64,000 nt of DNA from Liolophura sinensis. Taxonomy: Eukaryota > Mollusca > Polyplacophora > Chitonida > Chitonidae. Made by a program: the position numbers and the translations under genes. This document shows, in pieces, positions 1-11,597 of the stretch (positions are counted from its first letter, which is position 1; each line of letters begins with the position of its first letter). Below the pieces are notes generated by a model. That model was not told where the DNA came from, searched no databases, and saw only the letters and a list, made by a program, of their open reading frames with translations. The stretch lies in assembly GCF_032854445.1 (NCBI RefSeq), contig NC_088304.1, positions 20,597,704 to 20,661,703 on the forward strand. Direction: 5' to 3'.

Positions 1-1305
1 ACGGCACCCGGATACTGTTGACGGGTACCTTTCTACCACCATTCTCTCCAAGTTCAATTTTGTTGCCATGTGGCCAGACCAACAAAGAATTTGAGGCAAA
101 TGTATATTACATTTAAGAAACAAGGAGTGTCATTGTGTTACCAGCATTTGGTCTTTTTCAAAAGTGACACTAGAGGCGTGTCAGGGTAACTATAGCGAGT
201 CAGGGTAACTATAGCCAACAGGCAGGTGTAGGTGTTATTTGAAAGCCTATGCCCGTTATGCTTCAGTGTTATGCCCACAATATTTACGTGTATTTTGGCA
301 GGTTTTACTGGTTACTGCTACCTAGTACAGACCCCCATAAAGCCTTATATTTAAAGTCATTTTCACATAAGCAGTCAAAAGTTTTTTTTTTGTCCTTGTT
401 ACAATAGTTTACATGTAGGACATAAGCGTTAAAGAGGTATAAAGTGTAGACTGATGCCGATCTTCAGTGGAACGATTTGTATTTGTCATTGGTGTTGTGG
501 TAAATACAAAGACTGACGATCTCTGGTTAAAACTAAAACAATCAATTTCTCCTCTCTACATATCCGAGTGTCTTACATTCCTCACGAAACCAAGATTTTG
601 CCCAACGTTGCTAATGTCCAACCACTGTTAAACTCCCACAGCTACAGTGAAGCCACTGTCAAATACATGACCACGATAGTGCAAAGTGTCTTTCTGTGTA
701 AGTAAAGTTTAGCAAAATTCCCAAAGGCGAAGTTGAGCCGATGCCGTCCTAACTGTCGTCTGTAAGCCTCCATCGTCTAACCTCTAATGGTATGCAAATT
801 CATTGTAGTACAGCTAATTTAATTCAATAAAGCTTTATATTATTGGGCCGTATTATTCTTCTTGTCACACCCAATTTACCCTAGCTCGCTCTAACGTTCT
901 CCACCACCGCTCTAATTCGATACACGTTATCTCTGTGTTTATGTAATCCGCTCATCCTCCGAATTTACATCCCCAGTGAGATTACCCAAAGCAATATTTA
1001 AATGGTAGTCTTACTTAGCACCATATCTGCTCACTGATACGCCAAGATATTGGCATTTATTAGCCTGTCTGGGTACATAAATGGCAAAACCGCACTAGAA
1101 ATACATTTCAGCGTTTTATTTTTGGGATTCGTTTTTGTGACATTAAACCCACCAAAAATTTAGGCTCTTTTCCACTGAACTCTATTTTTAGGCAAGGATT
1201 TAATATAGTTATGGCTACTAACAGAAAAAAAAGGCTGAGGAAGTGTTATAAATCCTCACTGCTCTCTTGACGAAAACAATCGTTTGTTGTTCCAATGACG
1301 TTAGA
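1..1305. repeat. Macro-repeat block Y, copy 1 (left end cut by window)
   Basis: First copy of a block that recurs at 2906, 5152 and 11052, each beginning with a near-identical stretch (acggcacccggatac...). Shared landmarks are the segment around 620-715 that ends in a donor-like gtaagt, the attcaataaagctttat stretch near 825, and the run to the atagttatggctac stretch near 1205. A short peptide frame at the block start (PDT.DGYLSTTILSKFN, plus strand) is readable in all four copies. This copy also has a local 20-bp duplication of cagggtaactatag at 180-215. No intact gene is visible. Confidence 0.85.
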
Positions 1306-1308
1306 CCG

Positions 1309-1433
1309 GCCCGGATAGCACAGTTGGTAGAGCGTCGGGACCGGTAGATCCAGGATCAATCCTTGGTCGAGACACACCTAAGACTTTAAAAGAGGAAGTT
1401 GTAACTTCCTCGCTTGGCGTTAAACAAACACTA
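1309..1433 (+). repeat. tRNA-headed SINE, family 2, inside macro-repeat
   Basis: The head gcccggatagcacagttggt has an A-box-like core, and a B-box-like stretch (gatccaggatcaatcc) follows about 35 bases on. The element ends in ggcgttaaacaaacac, a tail also seen near 39200 (minus) and 62840. A 9-bp stem hairpin (gaggaagtt/aacttcctc) lies at 1392-1411. A truncated copy sits at the matching place in the third macro-repeat unit (6362-6475), so this insertion probably predates the duplication. It is not a functional tRNA gene: the anticodon arm is not convincing. Confidence 0.65.
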
Positions 1434-1439
1434 AAAAAA

Positions 1440-2630
1440 TCTTCTGAATACAACGTTAGAGCACAAGTTAGTTTAACTATCTCTTGAGATTAGCAAATAT
1501 CAGTCTTCTTCATAATTGATGACTGCAGCAGTTTTCTTGGGATTCACTGTTTATCTCTCCAGCGTGATTACTTGATTTTCTGTTGCTAGGCTAGAAAAAA
1601 AAATAATCAACACGATCCTTTCAGTCTTACGTCAAATTTACGGGTTAAAATTTAATTCAAAATTACACTTTTGTGGGTACAGAGGAGATACTGTTGTCAA
1701 AATTTGACCGGGGTAACAAAAACAACCTACACAGTTTAACTTACATACAGTATATGTTTGTAAACCAAGTTTATAACGGAATAAAATTATTATTTGGAAT
1801 GCTAATCTGACATCCTCTCCCAAATGTACCACTGTTGTTCCTGTAATTTTATTACAATCCGGGCTGATGGGAGTAGGTGATAAGTGTATTGCTGAGCAAA
1901 GCCTTATAAAAAATATCCATGTCAGAATCATGGTACGGTGGTGTTCCCTCTTACAGATTTATGTTGCTTTTGCAGTATTTCAAGCCCAGTCTATCACGAA
2001 TTGCCACAAACTGATGACAGACGTACGTGTGAGTTACGCCAGTCGTTGAGTAAAAAGAAGATAGCACAAAAAGGGTTTGGAAATCCTGCCGCTTTTGGAG
2101 ACATCCCGAACATTTACACCATTAGAGACGTGGTTATTCCTTTGGATGCAGACCGGTTCAGGCGCAGCTTGAATACCCGTCTCAAATATGCAGTGTGAAA
2201 TTTTATATTGTTACAAAATGTTTTAACACATTTTTAGGCAATGAAATATTAAAAAAACAATATACACCTTGAAATTACACCTCGTCCACAGGACATAAAA
2301 ACGGTGTAAACGACGTGTTAGTTTGAGGGTCATTGGTTGTAAGGATGTACCTTGCGAAGTTCTTTTACACAAACAAAACTGAAATTTAAAAATCTAGAAT
2401 TGTCGTGTATGTGCAACGTTTCTGGAATGCCTGGTTGTTATGTGTACACTAGACCGGAGACATCCTACAAAGCTGTTATTTTCTTCACTAGCACAGCCAA
2501 GCCTGTTGTATATTGACAAATTCCCCTCTTAGTTTTGGTGCCAAATGTGTTTGAACGTACACGTCTTTCATTAGCGCAATTATCACCCTCAGATTAGTAG
2601 TTTTACTAATGAGGGCCTTAAGTGTGGAAA
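1440..2630. repeat. Macro-repeat block Z, copy 1
   Basis: Matches 7790-9065 through most of its length, including the tgatgactgcagcagttttc and gtgggtacagaggagatac landmarks. On the plus strand near 2000-2180 a frame contains PQTDDRR, then a gap, then NIYTIRDVVIPLDAD and FRRSL. The same two peptide pieces are readable in copy 2, where a small insertion separates them. This suggests a decayed exon. I do not recognise the protein. The two copies diverge after about 2600. Confidence 0.8.
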
Positions 2631-2639
2631 ATAACCCGT

Positions 2640-2905
2640 TGTTTCAGAATTATTTTTAAAAATTACAATTAAAGGAGAACTCTTTGTGACTCTATATGCC
2701 ACAGGCATTTATAACTTCAATGGTTTACACGGCCATACTCACAGAAAACATTTAAAAAAAAACATAGGCGTGGGCGACAGATCTAGTGCTCGATCTGGTC
2801 ACATCGCAGATTGGCAAGGATTTGGCTATGAGATCAGCTAAATAGCCTGGGATTTGACGACCTGCTCTGCTCCAGTGCTTAGTGGACACATAGATTGGCT
2901 AAATT
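2640..2905. repeat. Macro-repeat block X, copy 1
   Basis: Matches 4868-5151 and 10660-11051: tttaaaaattac, ctctttgtgactctatatg, gacagatctagtgctcg, then the lead into the next Y block. It always directly precedes Y, which fixes the unit junction. No gene is seen in it. Confidence 0.8.
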
Positions 2906-3895
2906 CCGGCACCCGGATACTCTTGACGCGTACCTTTCTACCACCATTCTCTACAAGTTCAATTGTGTTGCCATATCACCAGAACGTCAAAGACTTTCAG
3001 CCAAATGTATATTTCATTTAAAAAACAAAACTAAGTGTGTCATAATGTTACTCAGCATTTTGACACCAGAGGTGACACCATGGGCGAGTCAGGGTAACTA
3101 GAACCAACAGGTAGTTGCTGATGTTATTTGCAGGCTTATTACTGCTCTCCAGTGTTGTGCCCTAATGTTTACGGGTATTTTGACAGGCTATACTGTTTAC
3201 TGCTACCTAGCTCAGGCCCTCATAAAGACTTACATTTAAAGCAATTTTCCTCTCCCTATTACATTCCTGATGGAAGCATGATTTTCGTTCTTAATGTCAA
3301 ACTACTGTTCAACTGCCACAGCTGCAGTGAGGCCACTGTTAAATACACGTCACTCATAGTGCAAGTGTCTTTCTGTGTAAGTCTAGCAACAATCCCAAAG
3401 GCTAAGTTCAGCAAATGCCGTCCTTACTGTTGTCTGTAAGCCTCTATTGATTGACCGCTAGTGGTATGCAAATTCATTTTAGTACAGCTAATTTAATTCA
3501 ATAAAGCTTTATATTATGGCGCCGTATTTATTCGGCTTGTCACAGCCAGTTTACTCCATCTCGCTCTATCGTTCTCCGCGATTGTTCTGATTCGATACAC
3601 GTTATCTCTAAGTTCATGTAATCCGTTTCTTCTCCAAATTTACAATCCAGGTGAGATTACCCAAAGCAATATTTAAATGGTTTGCTTACTTAACACCATT
3701 TTTGCCCGCTGATACGTGTAATTGTACCATCAATACCGCTCTGCGTCTGGGTAAAAATAAGCAAATCGCACTGGAAGTACATTTGAGCGTTCTTTCTTTT
3801 GGATTTGTTTTAGTGACATTAAATCCACTGAAAATTTCCTTTGAAATGTATTGTAAGGAAAGGTATTATCATAGTTATGGCCACAAATGCGTAAT
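2906..3895. repeat. Macro-repeat block Y, copy 2
   Basis: Second Y copy, shorter than copy 1. At about 3895 it runs straight into block V, so the SINE, block Z and block W are missing here. A plus-strand frame at 2895-3101 opens with the conserved peptide FRHPDTLDAYLSTTILYKFN. Another at 3128-3439 spans the donor-like gtaagt near 3381. Both are short and unassigned. Confidence 0.8.
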
Positions 3896-3899
3896 ACCA

Positions 3900-4865
3900 T
3901 GTCCGATCCCAGGAATGAACCTGCCCTTTCTCTATCCTAGTGTTTAGGAGACAAACATTTTACCCACTCGGCCAGGTCACCTTCCCAAATTGTGGAGAAA
4001 TTACCAAATTCTAACCGATGGCACATACGCTTTTGTAGGTAGGGTGTGACATGATATTTCGCTTTTTGTTCAAAATCTTTAAATTGATAACCCATTCTCC
4101 GTCACACTAAAATTTCACTTATCTGCGATCTTTTGTCAAATTGCATTTTCTTTCTGCGGGATAAGGCATTGAAATGACTTGTTTAAGAGACTTCTTGATC
4201 GATTGCTGTTTAGCGGTGTCATCAAGAACATATCTCTGATCCAGTAGTATAACCAGTCTTATATAGATGGAGGAAATCGGTGCGCCCGGGGGTAAGTCAA
4301 CGGCCTTGTTACAAATTACATGACGATTTGTCTTATTAGTGACGCGCAGCTATTAACAAACAGAACGAACTCAGTGTGTATGTCATGTTGGAGAATGGAA
4401 GGTAATCTCGACCAGACACAACTTTGACGTGTAGTCACCAAGGCACCAATAACGGTAAAGGTTGAGAAATCTTTGATGAACATTTGCGCTTTGCTATGCA
4501 TTTTTACATTTTGGTGAATGACTGAAGGGTAGCTATAATATCTGTCCGTAGCACGATCCATTCAGAGAGAATGTGAGGCATCTTCTCAAGTCAACGTGCC
4601 CGCAATACTGTCATGTGCTTCAACAGAACTCCCCATCCTAACGTGAGCCACTGAACAAATATTAAGCTAAACACGGAAACATACTTATTAGAAGTTTGCA
4701 CGGGCTACATGGAAATTTGCAAGGCGCTTTGTTCAACACCAGACAGGATGTTCGCTGTAATAAGCGAATAGCACCACATCCTATTAGTTTTTATGGATTA
4801 TCGACCTTGTTTTAAGACTGATTGTATATTTATTTCTTTATTGATATTTTTTTACGTCACCATAT
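3900..4865. repeat. Macro-repeat block V, copy 1
   Basis: Matches 9525-10480 closely from tcccaggaatga to the ttaagactgattg stretch. On the minus strand, 4316-4561 reads SKAQMF, then FTVIGALVTTRQSCVWSRLP and DIHTE, parallel to the minus frame at 9815-10093. Lower down, at about 4200-4315, the minus strand reads VICNKAVDLPPGAPI in another frame. This copy is therefore frame-broken relative to copy 2. The strand-like VIGALVT stretch faintly recalls a netrin/TIMP module, but no diagnostic cysteine pattern is present. Confidence 0.8.
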
Positions 4866-4867
4866 TT

Positions 4868-5151
4868 GACTATTTTAAAAAATTGCGATTGAGTTACAAC
4901 TCTTTGTGGCTCTATATGTCACAGCCGTTTATACCTTCATTGGTTTAAGCTGCGATACACACAGGAACTATTTAATAACTATTCACTATCAAACAAGGCC
5001 AAGTTAATAGGCATGGGTGACAGATCTGGCGCTCGTTCTGACCACATTGCAGATTGGCAATGATCTGGTCATCAGATCAACTAAATAGTCTGCGATTTGT
5101 CGGTCTGCTGGGCTCCAGTGCTTAATGGACAGATAAATTGGCTAAGCTACG
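4868..5151. repeat. Macro-repeat block X, copy 2
   Basis: Same block as 2640-2905, between V copy 1 and Y copy 3. Landmarks are ctctttgtggctctatatg and gacagatctggcgctcg. No gene is seen. Confidence 0.8.
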
Positions 5152-6360
5152 GTACCCGGATAATGTTGACGGGTACCTTTCTACCACCATTCTCTCTAAG
5201 TTGAATCGTGTTGCCATGTGGCCAGGCCATTAAAAAATGTCACCCAAATGTATATTTCATTTAAGAAACAAGGTGTGTCATAGTGTTAATCAGAACTTAG
5301 ACTTTTTCAAACGTGACACCAGAGATAAGTCAGGTTAACTATAGCCAACATGTATGTGTAGGTGTTATTTGCAGGCTTATTACCCTTCTCCAGTGTGATG
5401 CCCGTAATGTTCACGTGTATTTTGGCAGGCTTTACTGTTTAATGTTAACTAGCTTAGGATATCATACAGGCTGATATTTAAAGCCATTTTTGCTGCCTAA
5501 CATCTACACGTATAGGGTTGTTTTACTCTGACATGTTAGATCAGCCTACATGTAGGACATAGGCGTTAAACAGGGGTATATTGTAGCCTGATGAGATCGA
5601 ATTGGATTAATCACCAATGTAATAGTAAAAGCAGAGTCTAAAGATCTCTGGTTAAAACCGAAAGAATCAGTTTATCCTCCCTATACATCCGAGTGTCTCA
5701 CATTTCTGATGAAAGCAAGCCTTTGTCCAACGTTGCTAATGTCACACTACTGTTCAACTGCCACAGCTGCAGTGAGGCCACAGTAAATACACGCCAATGA
5801 TAGTGCAAGTGTCTTTCTGTGTAAGTAAAGTTTAGCAACAATCCCAAAGGCGCAGTTCAGCAAATGCCGACCTAACTGTTCTCTGTAAGCCTCTATTGAT
5901 TGACCGCTAGTGGTATGCAAATTCATTTTAGTACAGCTAATATAATTCAATGAAGCTTTATATTATGGCGCCGTATTTATTCGGCTTGTCACACCCAATT
6001 TACTCCATCTCGCTCTAACGTTCTCCACGACCGCTTTAATTCGATACACGTTATCTCTAAGTTTATGTAATCCGCTCATCCTCCGAATTTACACTCTCAG
6101 TGAGATTACCCAAAGCAATATTTAATTGGTTTGCTTACTTAGCACCTATATCTGCTCACAGATACGCCAAGATATTGATATTAATTAGCCTGTGTCGGGA
6201 TTGATAAATGCAAATCGCACTAGAAATACATTTCAGCGTTTTATTTTTGGATTTGTTTTTGTGTCATTAAATCCACCGAAAATTTCTGCTCTTTTCCATT
6301 GAACCCTATTGTTAGGCGAGGATTTTATATAGTTATGGCTACAAATAGAAAAAAAGGCGT
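5152..6360. repeat. Macro-repeat block Y, copy 3
   Basis: Third Y copy, parallel to 1-1250: the cggtacccggataatg start, the donor-like gtgtaagtaaag near 5820, aagctttatattatgg near 5952, and the tatagttatggctac stretch near 6330. The family 2 SINE follows at 6362 with its first bases lost, so a small deletion spans the Y/SINE junction in this unit. Confidence 0.85.
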
Positions 6361-6361
6361 G

Positions 6362-6475
6362 AGCTGCTCTGGGAGCGGTATATCCAGGGTCGATCCTAGG
6401 TCGGGTCACACCAACACTTTAAAAGAGGAAGTTGGAACGACTGGTTGACCCAAGCACTCACTCACTCACTCCAAT
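6362..6475 (+). repeat. SINE family 2, 5'-truncated copy in third unit
   Basis: tatatccagggtcgatcc (B-box-like) and actttaaaagaggaagttg align with 1350-1400. The position after Y matches the copy at 1309, so both probably descend from one insertion. It ends in a short cact repeat instead of the usual tail. Confidence 0.55.
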
Positions 6476-7785
6476 GCAGCCGTCAACAAAAAAGGGCGTT
6501 ACGTTCGGTTATTGCAAGAGTAGTGTCTAAAACAACTGTTCAACGCAAACCAAGAAAGAGCAACAAGTGTTGAACGTGTTTAGAAGTTAGGGCGTATTCA
6601 CGGGAAAAAGAAGGATCAGTAGTTTTCAAAAATGCAGAAAAGACGCATTGATTGTTCTAGACAAATGAATTGAATCCAACCATGTTGCATGCAAGTACAT
6701 GTATATACGTATGTATGTGAATGTACTTGGGAATTAACGTCGTACTTAACAATTTTTCATTGATATAACAACCAGGAGTCAATAGGTGTGTGTACATATA
6801 TTGTGTCCTCTTGTGGCAGAGTGAGTCCATGCCGCCTTACTGCTGCCGCCGCTGATGCATCATGTCGAAGACACCAGACATGAAAGCCAAACCAGTCATG
6901 TTTTCCTGCTCTACCATACCAGTGTTGAGCGCCAAGCGAGGAAGTAACACGTACCATTTTTCAAGTCTTGTGTATGTCATGTCCAGGGTTTGATCACGTG
7001 ATCTCTCGTCTTCGTGTATCTAAGTTGTGGATAGTCATATCATACATTTGTACCTTACTTGTAAATTCATTGTAACTGTTCATGTATTCAGCGTGGCGAT
7101 ATAATTTAACACGACAAAGACACCACCCTCCGTCCCCTGTTAATCGGAATTAGGCAATTATGAAACAGAATGGCTGGACACTTTGGCCATATTTACGTCC
7201 TGAAACGCTGGACACCTCGTCTGTGCATTTAATACTGTTCAGTATAACCAAAATCTCTGACATAAGTTCTGCTGTGTTTTTTCTAATAATTTTCGTTTAT
7301 TAAGGCTGAATTCCCTTTTGATTCAACAGATTAATATGGCGTTACATCTTAACGCGCACAATGGTATTCTACATTTGATATAATAACACATATAACTCAC
7401 GGGCTGCCTATTGTAGTCCACGATTTGTGAGCATCGTACGACGTTTATCTCCCTGCTCCAGCACACCTAGCACCACACAAGTACCAAACAGGACACAGTA
7501 AATCAGGACAGTAAAACAGAGATTTGGGGATGTCATGTGTACATTTACCAAAGGGAATGATAGTCTCCCTTTATTCTGAGCGCTCTTTATGTAATTTTTA
7601 CTATTAGTTTTACCGATTAGAAGAGATATGTATGCATTAAATCCAAACAAAGTCAAACTTTAAAAAAGAACAATGAACTGAACTGGGTAGATAAGCCGAA
7701 CCATAAATTAGGAGGTTAGCTAAAACGATATCTGTTAAAATATTTATGGCGCGAAGTCGTCTGGTAATGTTACAGCTACTAAACA
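6476..7785. other. Insert in third macro-repeat unit, between SINE and Z
   Basis: About 1.3 kb present only in this unit; in the first unit Z follows the SINE within a few bases. Part of it (6725-6850) is an inverted match of 42225-42340, sharing ggtgtgtgtacat, attgtgtcctcttgtggca and cgtacttaacaattt. This indicates a dispersed element. Short antisense frames at 6757-6957 and 7408-7825 are not recognised. Confidence 0.5.
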
Positions 7786-7789
7786 AAGG

Positions 7790-9065
7790 CTGAAAAAATC
7801 GTCTCAATAGAACATTAGAGCCCAATTAGCGTGACTGTCTCATGAGATACGATTGGCAAATATCGGTCTTTTTTAATAATTGATGACTGCAGCAGTTTTC
7901 TTGGGATTCGCAGGTTTTCTTTCCAGCGTGATTACTTCGATTTTCTGTTGCTAGGCTGAAAAAAAATAATCATCTACATCCTTTCAGTCTTACGTTAAAT
8001 TTACAGGTTAAAATTTAATTTAAAACTACACTTTTGTGGGTACAGAGGAGATACTGTTGTCAAAATATGACCGGGACGCCAGAAACACAACCTAATTTAA
8101 CTTTACTTCCATGTTTCTAAACCAAAAATCTATAAAGGAAGAAGAGTATTATTTGGAATGCTAACCTGACACCCACTATCAAATATACCACTGATGTTCC
8201 TGTGATTTTATTAAAATCCGGGCTGACTGGAGTAGGTAATAAGTGTATTGCTGAGCAAAGCCTTACAAAAACTATCCAGGGTAGAACCATGGTACTGAGG
8301 TATTCTGTCTTACGGATTTGTGATGCTTTTGTAGTATTCCAAGCCTAGTCTATCAAGAAATGCCACAAACTGATGACAGACGTGCATGCCATCTACGTCA
8401 GGCGTACATGAACAAAAGATATCACTTAAACAAAAGGGTTTGTTTTTTTCTGCTGGTTTTGGAAACATCGAGAACATTTACACCATTAGAGACGTGGTTA
8501 TCCCTTTGGATGCAGACTGGTTCAGGCGCAGTTTAAAGAAAAACGTGTACGCTTTGCTGATGTGCCATATTTCCCCTGAGAAATTGTTATCCGTTGCACG
8601 TATAAGTTATACACATATTGAATATGTTGAGATGTGAATGTTGTAAAATCTGATACCTATCCCAAATATGCAGTGTGAAGTTTTATTTTGTTACAAAATG
8701 TTTTAACACATTTGCAGGCCATAAAATATACAAAGACTTTATACGTTGAAATTACACCTTGTCTACAGGACATAAAAACGGTTTAAACAACGTGTTAGTT
8801 TAAGGGGCATTGGTTGTAAGCTTGTATTTTGCAAAGTTGATGTGACAAAAACAAAACTGAAATTTCAAACTGGAATTGTCATGTATGTGAAGATTTTCCT
8901 GGAATTCTTGGGTGTTATGTGTAAACTAGACTGGAGACATCCTATAAAGCTGTTATTTTCTTCACTACCACACTTAAGCCTGTTGTATATTGATACATTT
9001 TCCTCTTGGTTTTGGTGCCTCTCGTATTTGTACGTACACGTCTTCCATTAGCGCAATTATCACCT
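7790..9065. repeat. Macro-repeat block Z, copy 2
   Basis: Parallel to 1440-2600. A plus-strand frame at 8386-8637 contains GFGNIENIYTIRDVVIPLDA and FRRSL, matching block Z copy 1 over more than 20 residues. Just upstream, PQTDDRR is readable in a different frame, so an insertion in a T-rich run has broken the frame. The sequence continues parallel to copy 1 through the ggacataaaaacgg stretch near 8770 until about 9065. Confidence 0.8.
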
Positions 9066-9524
9066 GCAAATTAGCAGTTCTTCAGATGTGTTGCGATTGG
9101 CACTCACAAATAAGATAAGTTTATTTTCGAAGAATTGGCGACGCCACATGTTGTAACAACGAGATGCTTTTCATATTACGCCTCATTGACGGCGATGCTG
9201 TTCACTGTACTTTTAGTCTCTATGTATCACCGGGAATAGACTTGTTGATTTATTTCCTTGGTATTTACCGGCATACTCGTGAAGATTTCAAAAATAAGAT
9301 GGCGCTCAGACTTGTGTGTCGAGGGCATCAGTGCACAGAGTAAACCACAGATATTTGGCAAGTTAATGGCATACTTTTCTGACGTACAGATATGACATAT
9401 GATACTGGTGTAAGAAGATAAATTGGTTTTGGACAATTTAAAAAACGAAACGGTCTCACGAGCCCCTTCACTAGCTGTCACATAGGCCCCGGACACAGTG
9501 AGCGCCGGCAAATCCTCAAATATC
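9066..9524 (-). other. Macro-repeat block W with unassigned minus-strand frame
   Basis: Present only in the third unit. A minus-strand frame runs from 9550 to 9227 (107 codons, ATG start). It begins MLDHSWDERIFEDLPALTVS and continues GAYVTASEG. The pattern D-x3-(L/F)-x-V-x-G-A-x-V-T also occurs in the minus frame of block V at about 10075 (KDSRTFIVIGARVTS), which suggests two related exons or domains on one strand. There is no recognised family. A weak likeness to the start of a netrin/TIMP module is noted but not supported by cysteines. Confidence 0.3.
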
Positions 9525-10480
9525 CTCTCATCCCAGGAATGATCAAGCACTTGCTCTATTCTAGTGCTCAGAAGACAAACATTTTACCCAGTCGGCCAGG
9601 TCACCTCCCCACATTTTGGACAAATCAACATATTCTGATCCCACACGGGGTTGTCCGAGGACCTGTGACATGACATTTCGATTTTTTTGTAAAAAATATT
9701 TAAATCTACGACCCATTCTCCGTCACACTAAAATTTCACTTATCTGCGATTTTTTCTCAAATTGCATTTTCTTTCTCCGAGGATAGGCATTAAAATGACT
9801 TGCGTAAAAGTCTTCTAGATCGATTGCTGTTTAGCGGTGTCATCAAGAACATATCTTTCATCCAGTAGTATAATCAGTGTCATGTAGATGGAGTGGATCG
9901 GTGCACCCGGGGGTAAGTCAGCGGCCTTGTTACAAATTACAGAACGATCTGTTACATGAGTGACTCGCAGGATTTCACCCTCAGTGTGTATGTCGTATTG
10001 GAGGAAGAATGGTAATCTCGACCAGACACACCTTTGACGCGAAGTCACCCTGGCGCCAATAACGATAAAGGTTCGGGAATCTTTAAGGAACATTTGCGCT
10101 TTGCTATGTATTTTTGCATTTGGGTAAATGTGACTGAAGGGTAGCTATAATTTTTGCCCCTAGCGCGATCCATTCAGAAGGATTGTCAGGCACCATCTAA
10201 TGTCAACGTGACCGGAATACTGTCGTGTGCTGACGTTAGCGACAGAACATACATTAAGCTGAACACGGAACCATACTTATTAGGAGTTTGCACGGGTAAC
10301 TTGGAAATTTGCAAGGCGCTTTGTTCAACACCAGACAGGATGTTCGCTGTGATAAGCAATTAGCACCGCATTCCTAACAAGGCACATCCTAGCAGCTTTA
10401 ACGGATTACCACCTTGTTTCAAGACTGATTGCATATTTATTTCTTTAGTGATATTTTGTACGTTACCATATTCGACACTT
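9525..10480. repeat. Macro-repeat block V, copy 2
   Basis: Parallel to 3900-4865. Its minus strand holds a 92-codon frame (10093-9815) with FIVIGARVTSRQRCVWSRLP, LQYDIHTE, VICNKAADLPPGAPI and LDERYVLDDTAKQQ. Copy 1 shows matching peptides with mostly mild changes (A/V, M/I, I/V, E/Q). On the plus strand a 69-codon frame at 10154-10363 also has a counterpart in copy 1 (EICKALCSTPDRMFAVIS near 4720-4770). Both strands cannot be the real gene, so coding is uncertain. No function assigned. Confidence 0.75.
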
Positions 10481-10659
10481 TTTACTCAATACCTGAAACC
10501 ACTAACGTCAACATTATGAGGCTGAATGGCACTTCACACGAGGCTAACATTTAACATAAATGAATGTCCACATTTTATAAATCATTATGTGCAAACCAAA
10601 GTACAATAATGAATGCAACACATCCTTACTGGTGGTAAATAGCACCTTTGTTTTTTGAT

Positions 10660-11051
10660 TATTTAAAAATTGCCCTTGGATAACAAATCCTTGTGACTGT
10701 GCGAAATGGTTTGCTAAAAAGAACTAAATACTTTTTTTCTGAAGGCTAGTTGCGGCGTTAATTTATAATCAATGATTCGCCTGTGTAGAGAGCTTAGGTC
10801 ATTTTAAATCTTAATAGGGTGGATATTTGTCTTTCACAGCCTTCACTGTATATATACCACATATATAGTCGAGAGAGCGCTCAGGCGAGTTGCTAAACAA
10901 GGACAATTTGGTAGGCGTTAGTGAAAGATCTGGCGCTTGACCTGGTCACATTGCAGATTGGCCATACTTTGGCCATCAGATCAGCTAACTATACGGAGAT
11001 GTGTCGATCTGCCGGGCTCTGGTGCTTAATGAACGGATGGATTGGCTAAAT
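10660..11051. repeat. Macro-repeat block X, copy 3
   Basis: Same block as 2640-2905, expanded by extra sequence in its first half. About 175 bp of unmatched sequence (10484-10659) separates it from V copy 2. gaaagatctggcgcttg and cacattgcagattggc align with the other copies. Confidence 0.7.
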
Positions 11052-11515
11052 TACGGCACCCGGATACACTTGGCGGGTACCTTTCCAACTCCATTCTCTC
11101 CAAGTTCAATTATGTTCGCATGTGGCAAGGCCATCGGAGAATTTCAGCCAAATGTATAATGCATTTAAGAAACAAGGTGTGTTACAGTGTTACTCAGAGC
11201 TTTGAAAACACAGTAAACTGATCTGTTTAGATGTCTTCACCAGAGTGGCTCTGCATTTGAAAGTTTTTACGAGTGACGTCAGGGGCGAGTGCGCGTAACT
11301 ATAGCAACATGCCAGATGTAGGAGTTATTTACAGTCTTATTACCCCCTCTACATTGTTATGGCCGTAATGATTACGTGTATTTTGGTAGGTTTTACTGCT
11401 TGCGTCAGGCGATTATATGTACCTGTTTGTTACAGGCTTGCGAACTCATTTAAAGCCATTTTACCGTCTAACCAGTTCACGTGAAAGCTTATTTTTACGC
11501 TGACGTGTTAGAAGA
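11052..11515. repeat. Macro-repeat block Y, copy 4 (truncated)
   Basis: Starts cggcacccggatacacttgg like the other Y copies and follows them to the taaagccattttaccg and gacgtgttaga stretches, then stops matching. It marks the right end of the tandem array. The start peptide reads HPDTLGGYLSNSILSKFN. Confidence 0.8.
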
Positions 11516-11597
11516 TGGCATCCATGAAATGTTACGTGATAAAAAAATAAATCTTTTGTTATCAGGTAAATGCTGAACGGTACATCGATCTATGCGT

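Noticed and set aside
1309-1380. tRNA gene
   Set aside because: A- and B-box-like sequence is present, but stems do not pair convincingly and the element continues into a SINE tail. The same holds for all family 1 SINE heads.
9815-10093. Confident TIMP/netrin assignment for block V
   Set aside because: Only a short strand-like motif fits. The N-terminal CxC and the disulphide cysteines are missing, so it is kept as a hypothesis and not as a call.
10154-10363. Plus-strand CDS in block V (EICKALCSTPDRMFAV...)
   Set aside because: Partly readable in V copy 1 as well, but the opposite strand has longer and equally conserved frames. Block similarity alone explains the conservation.
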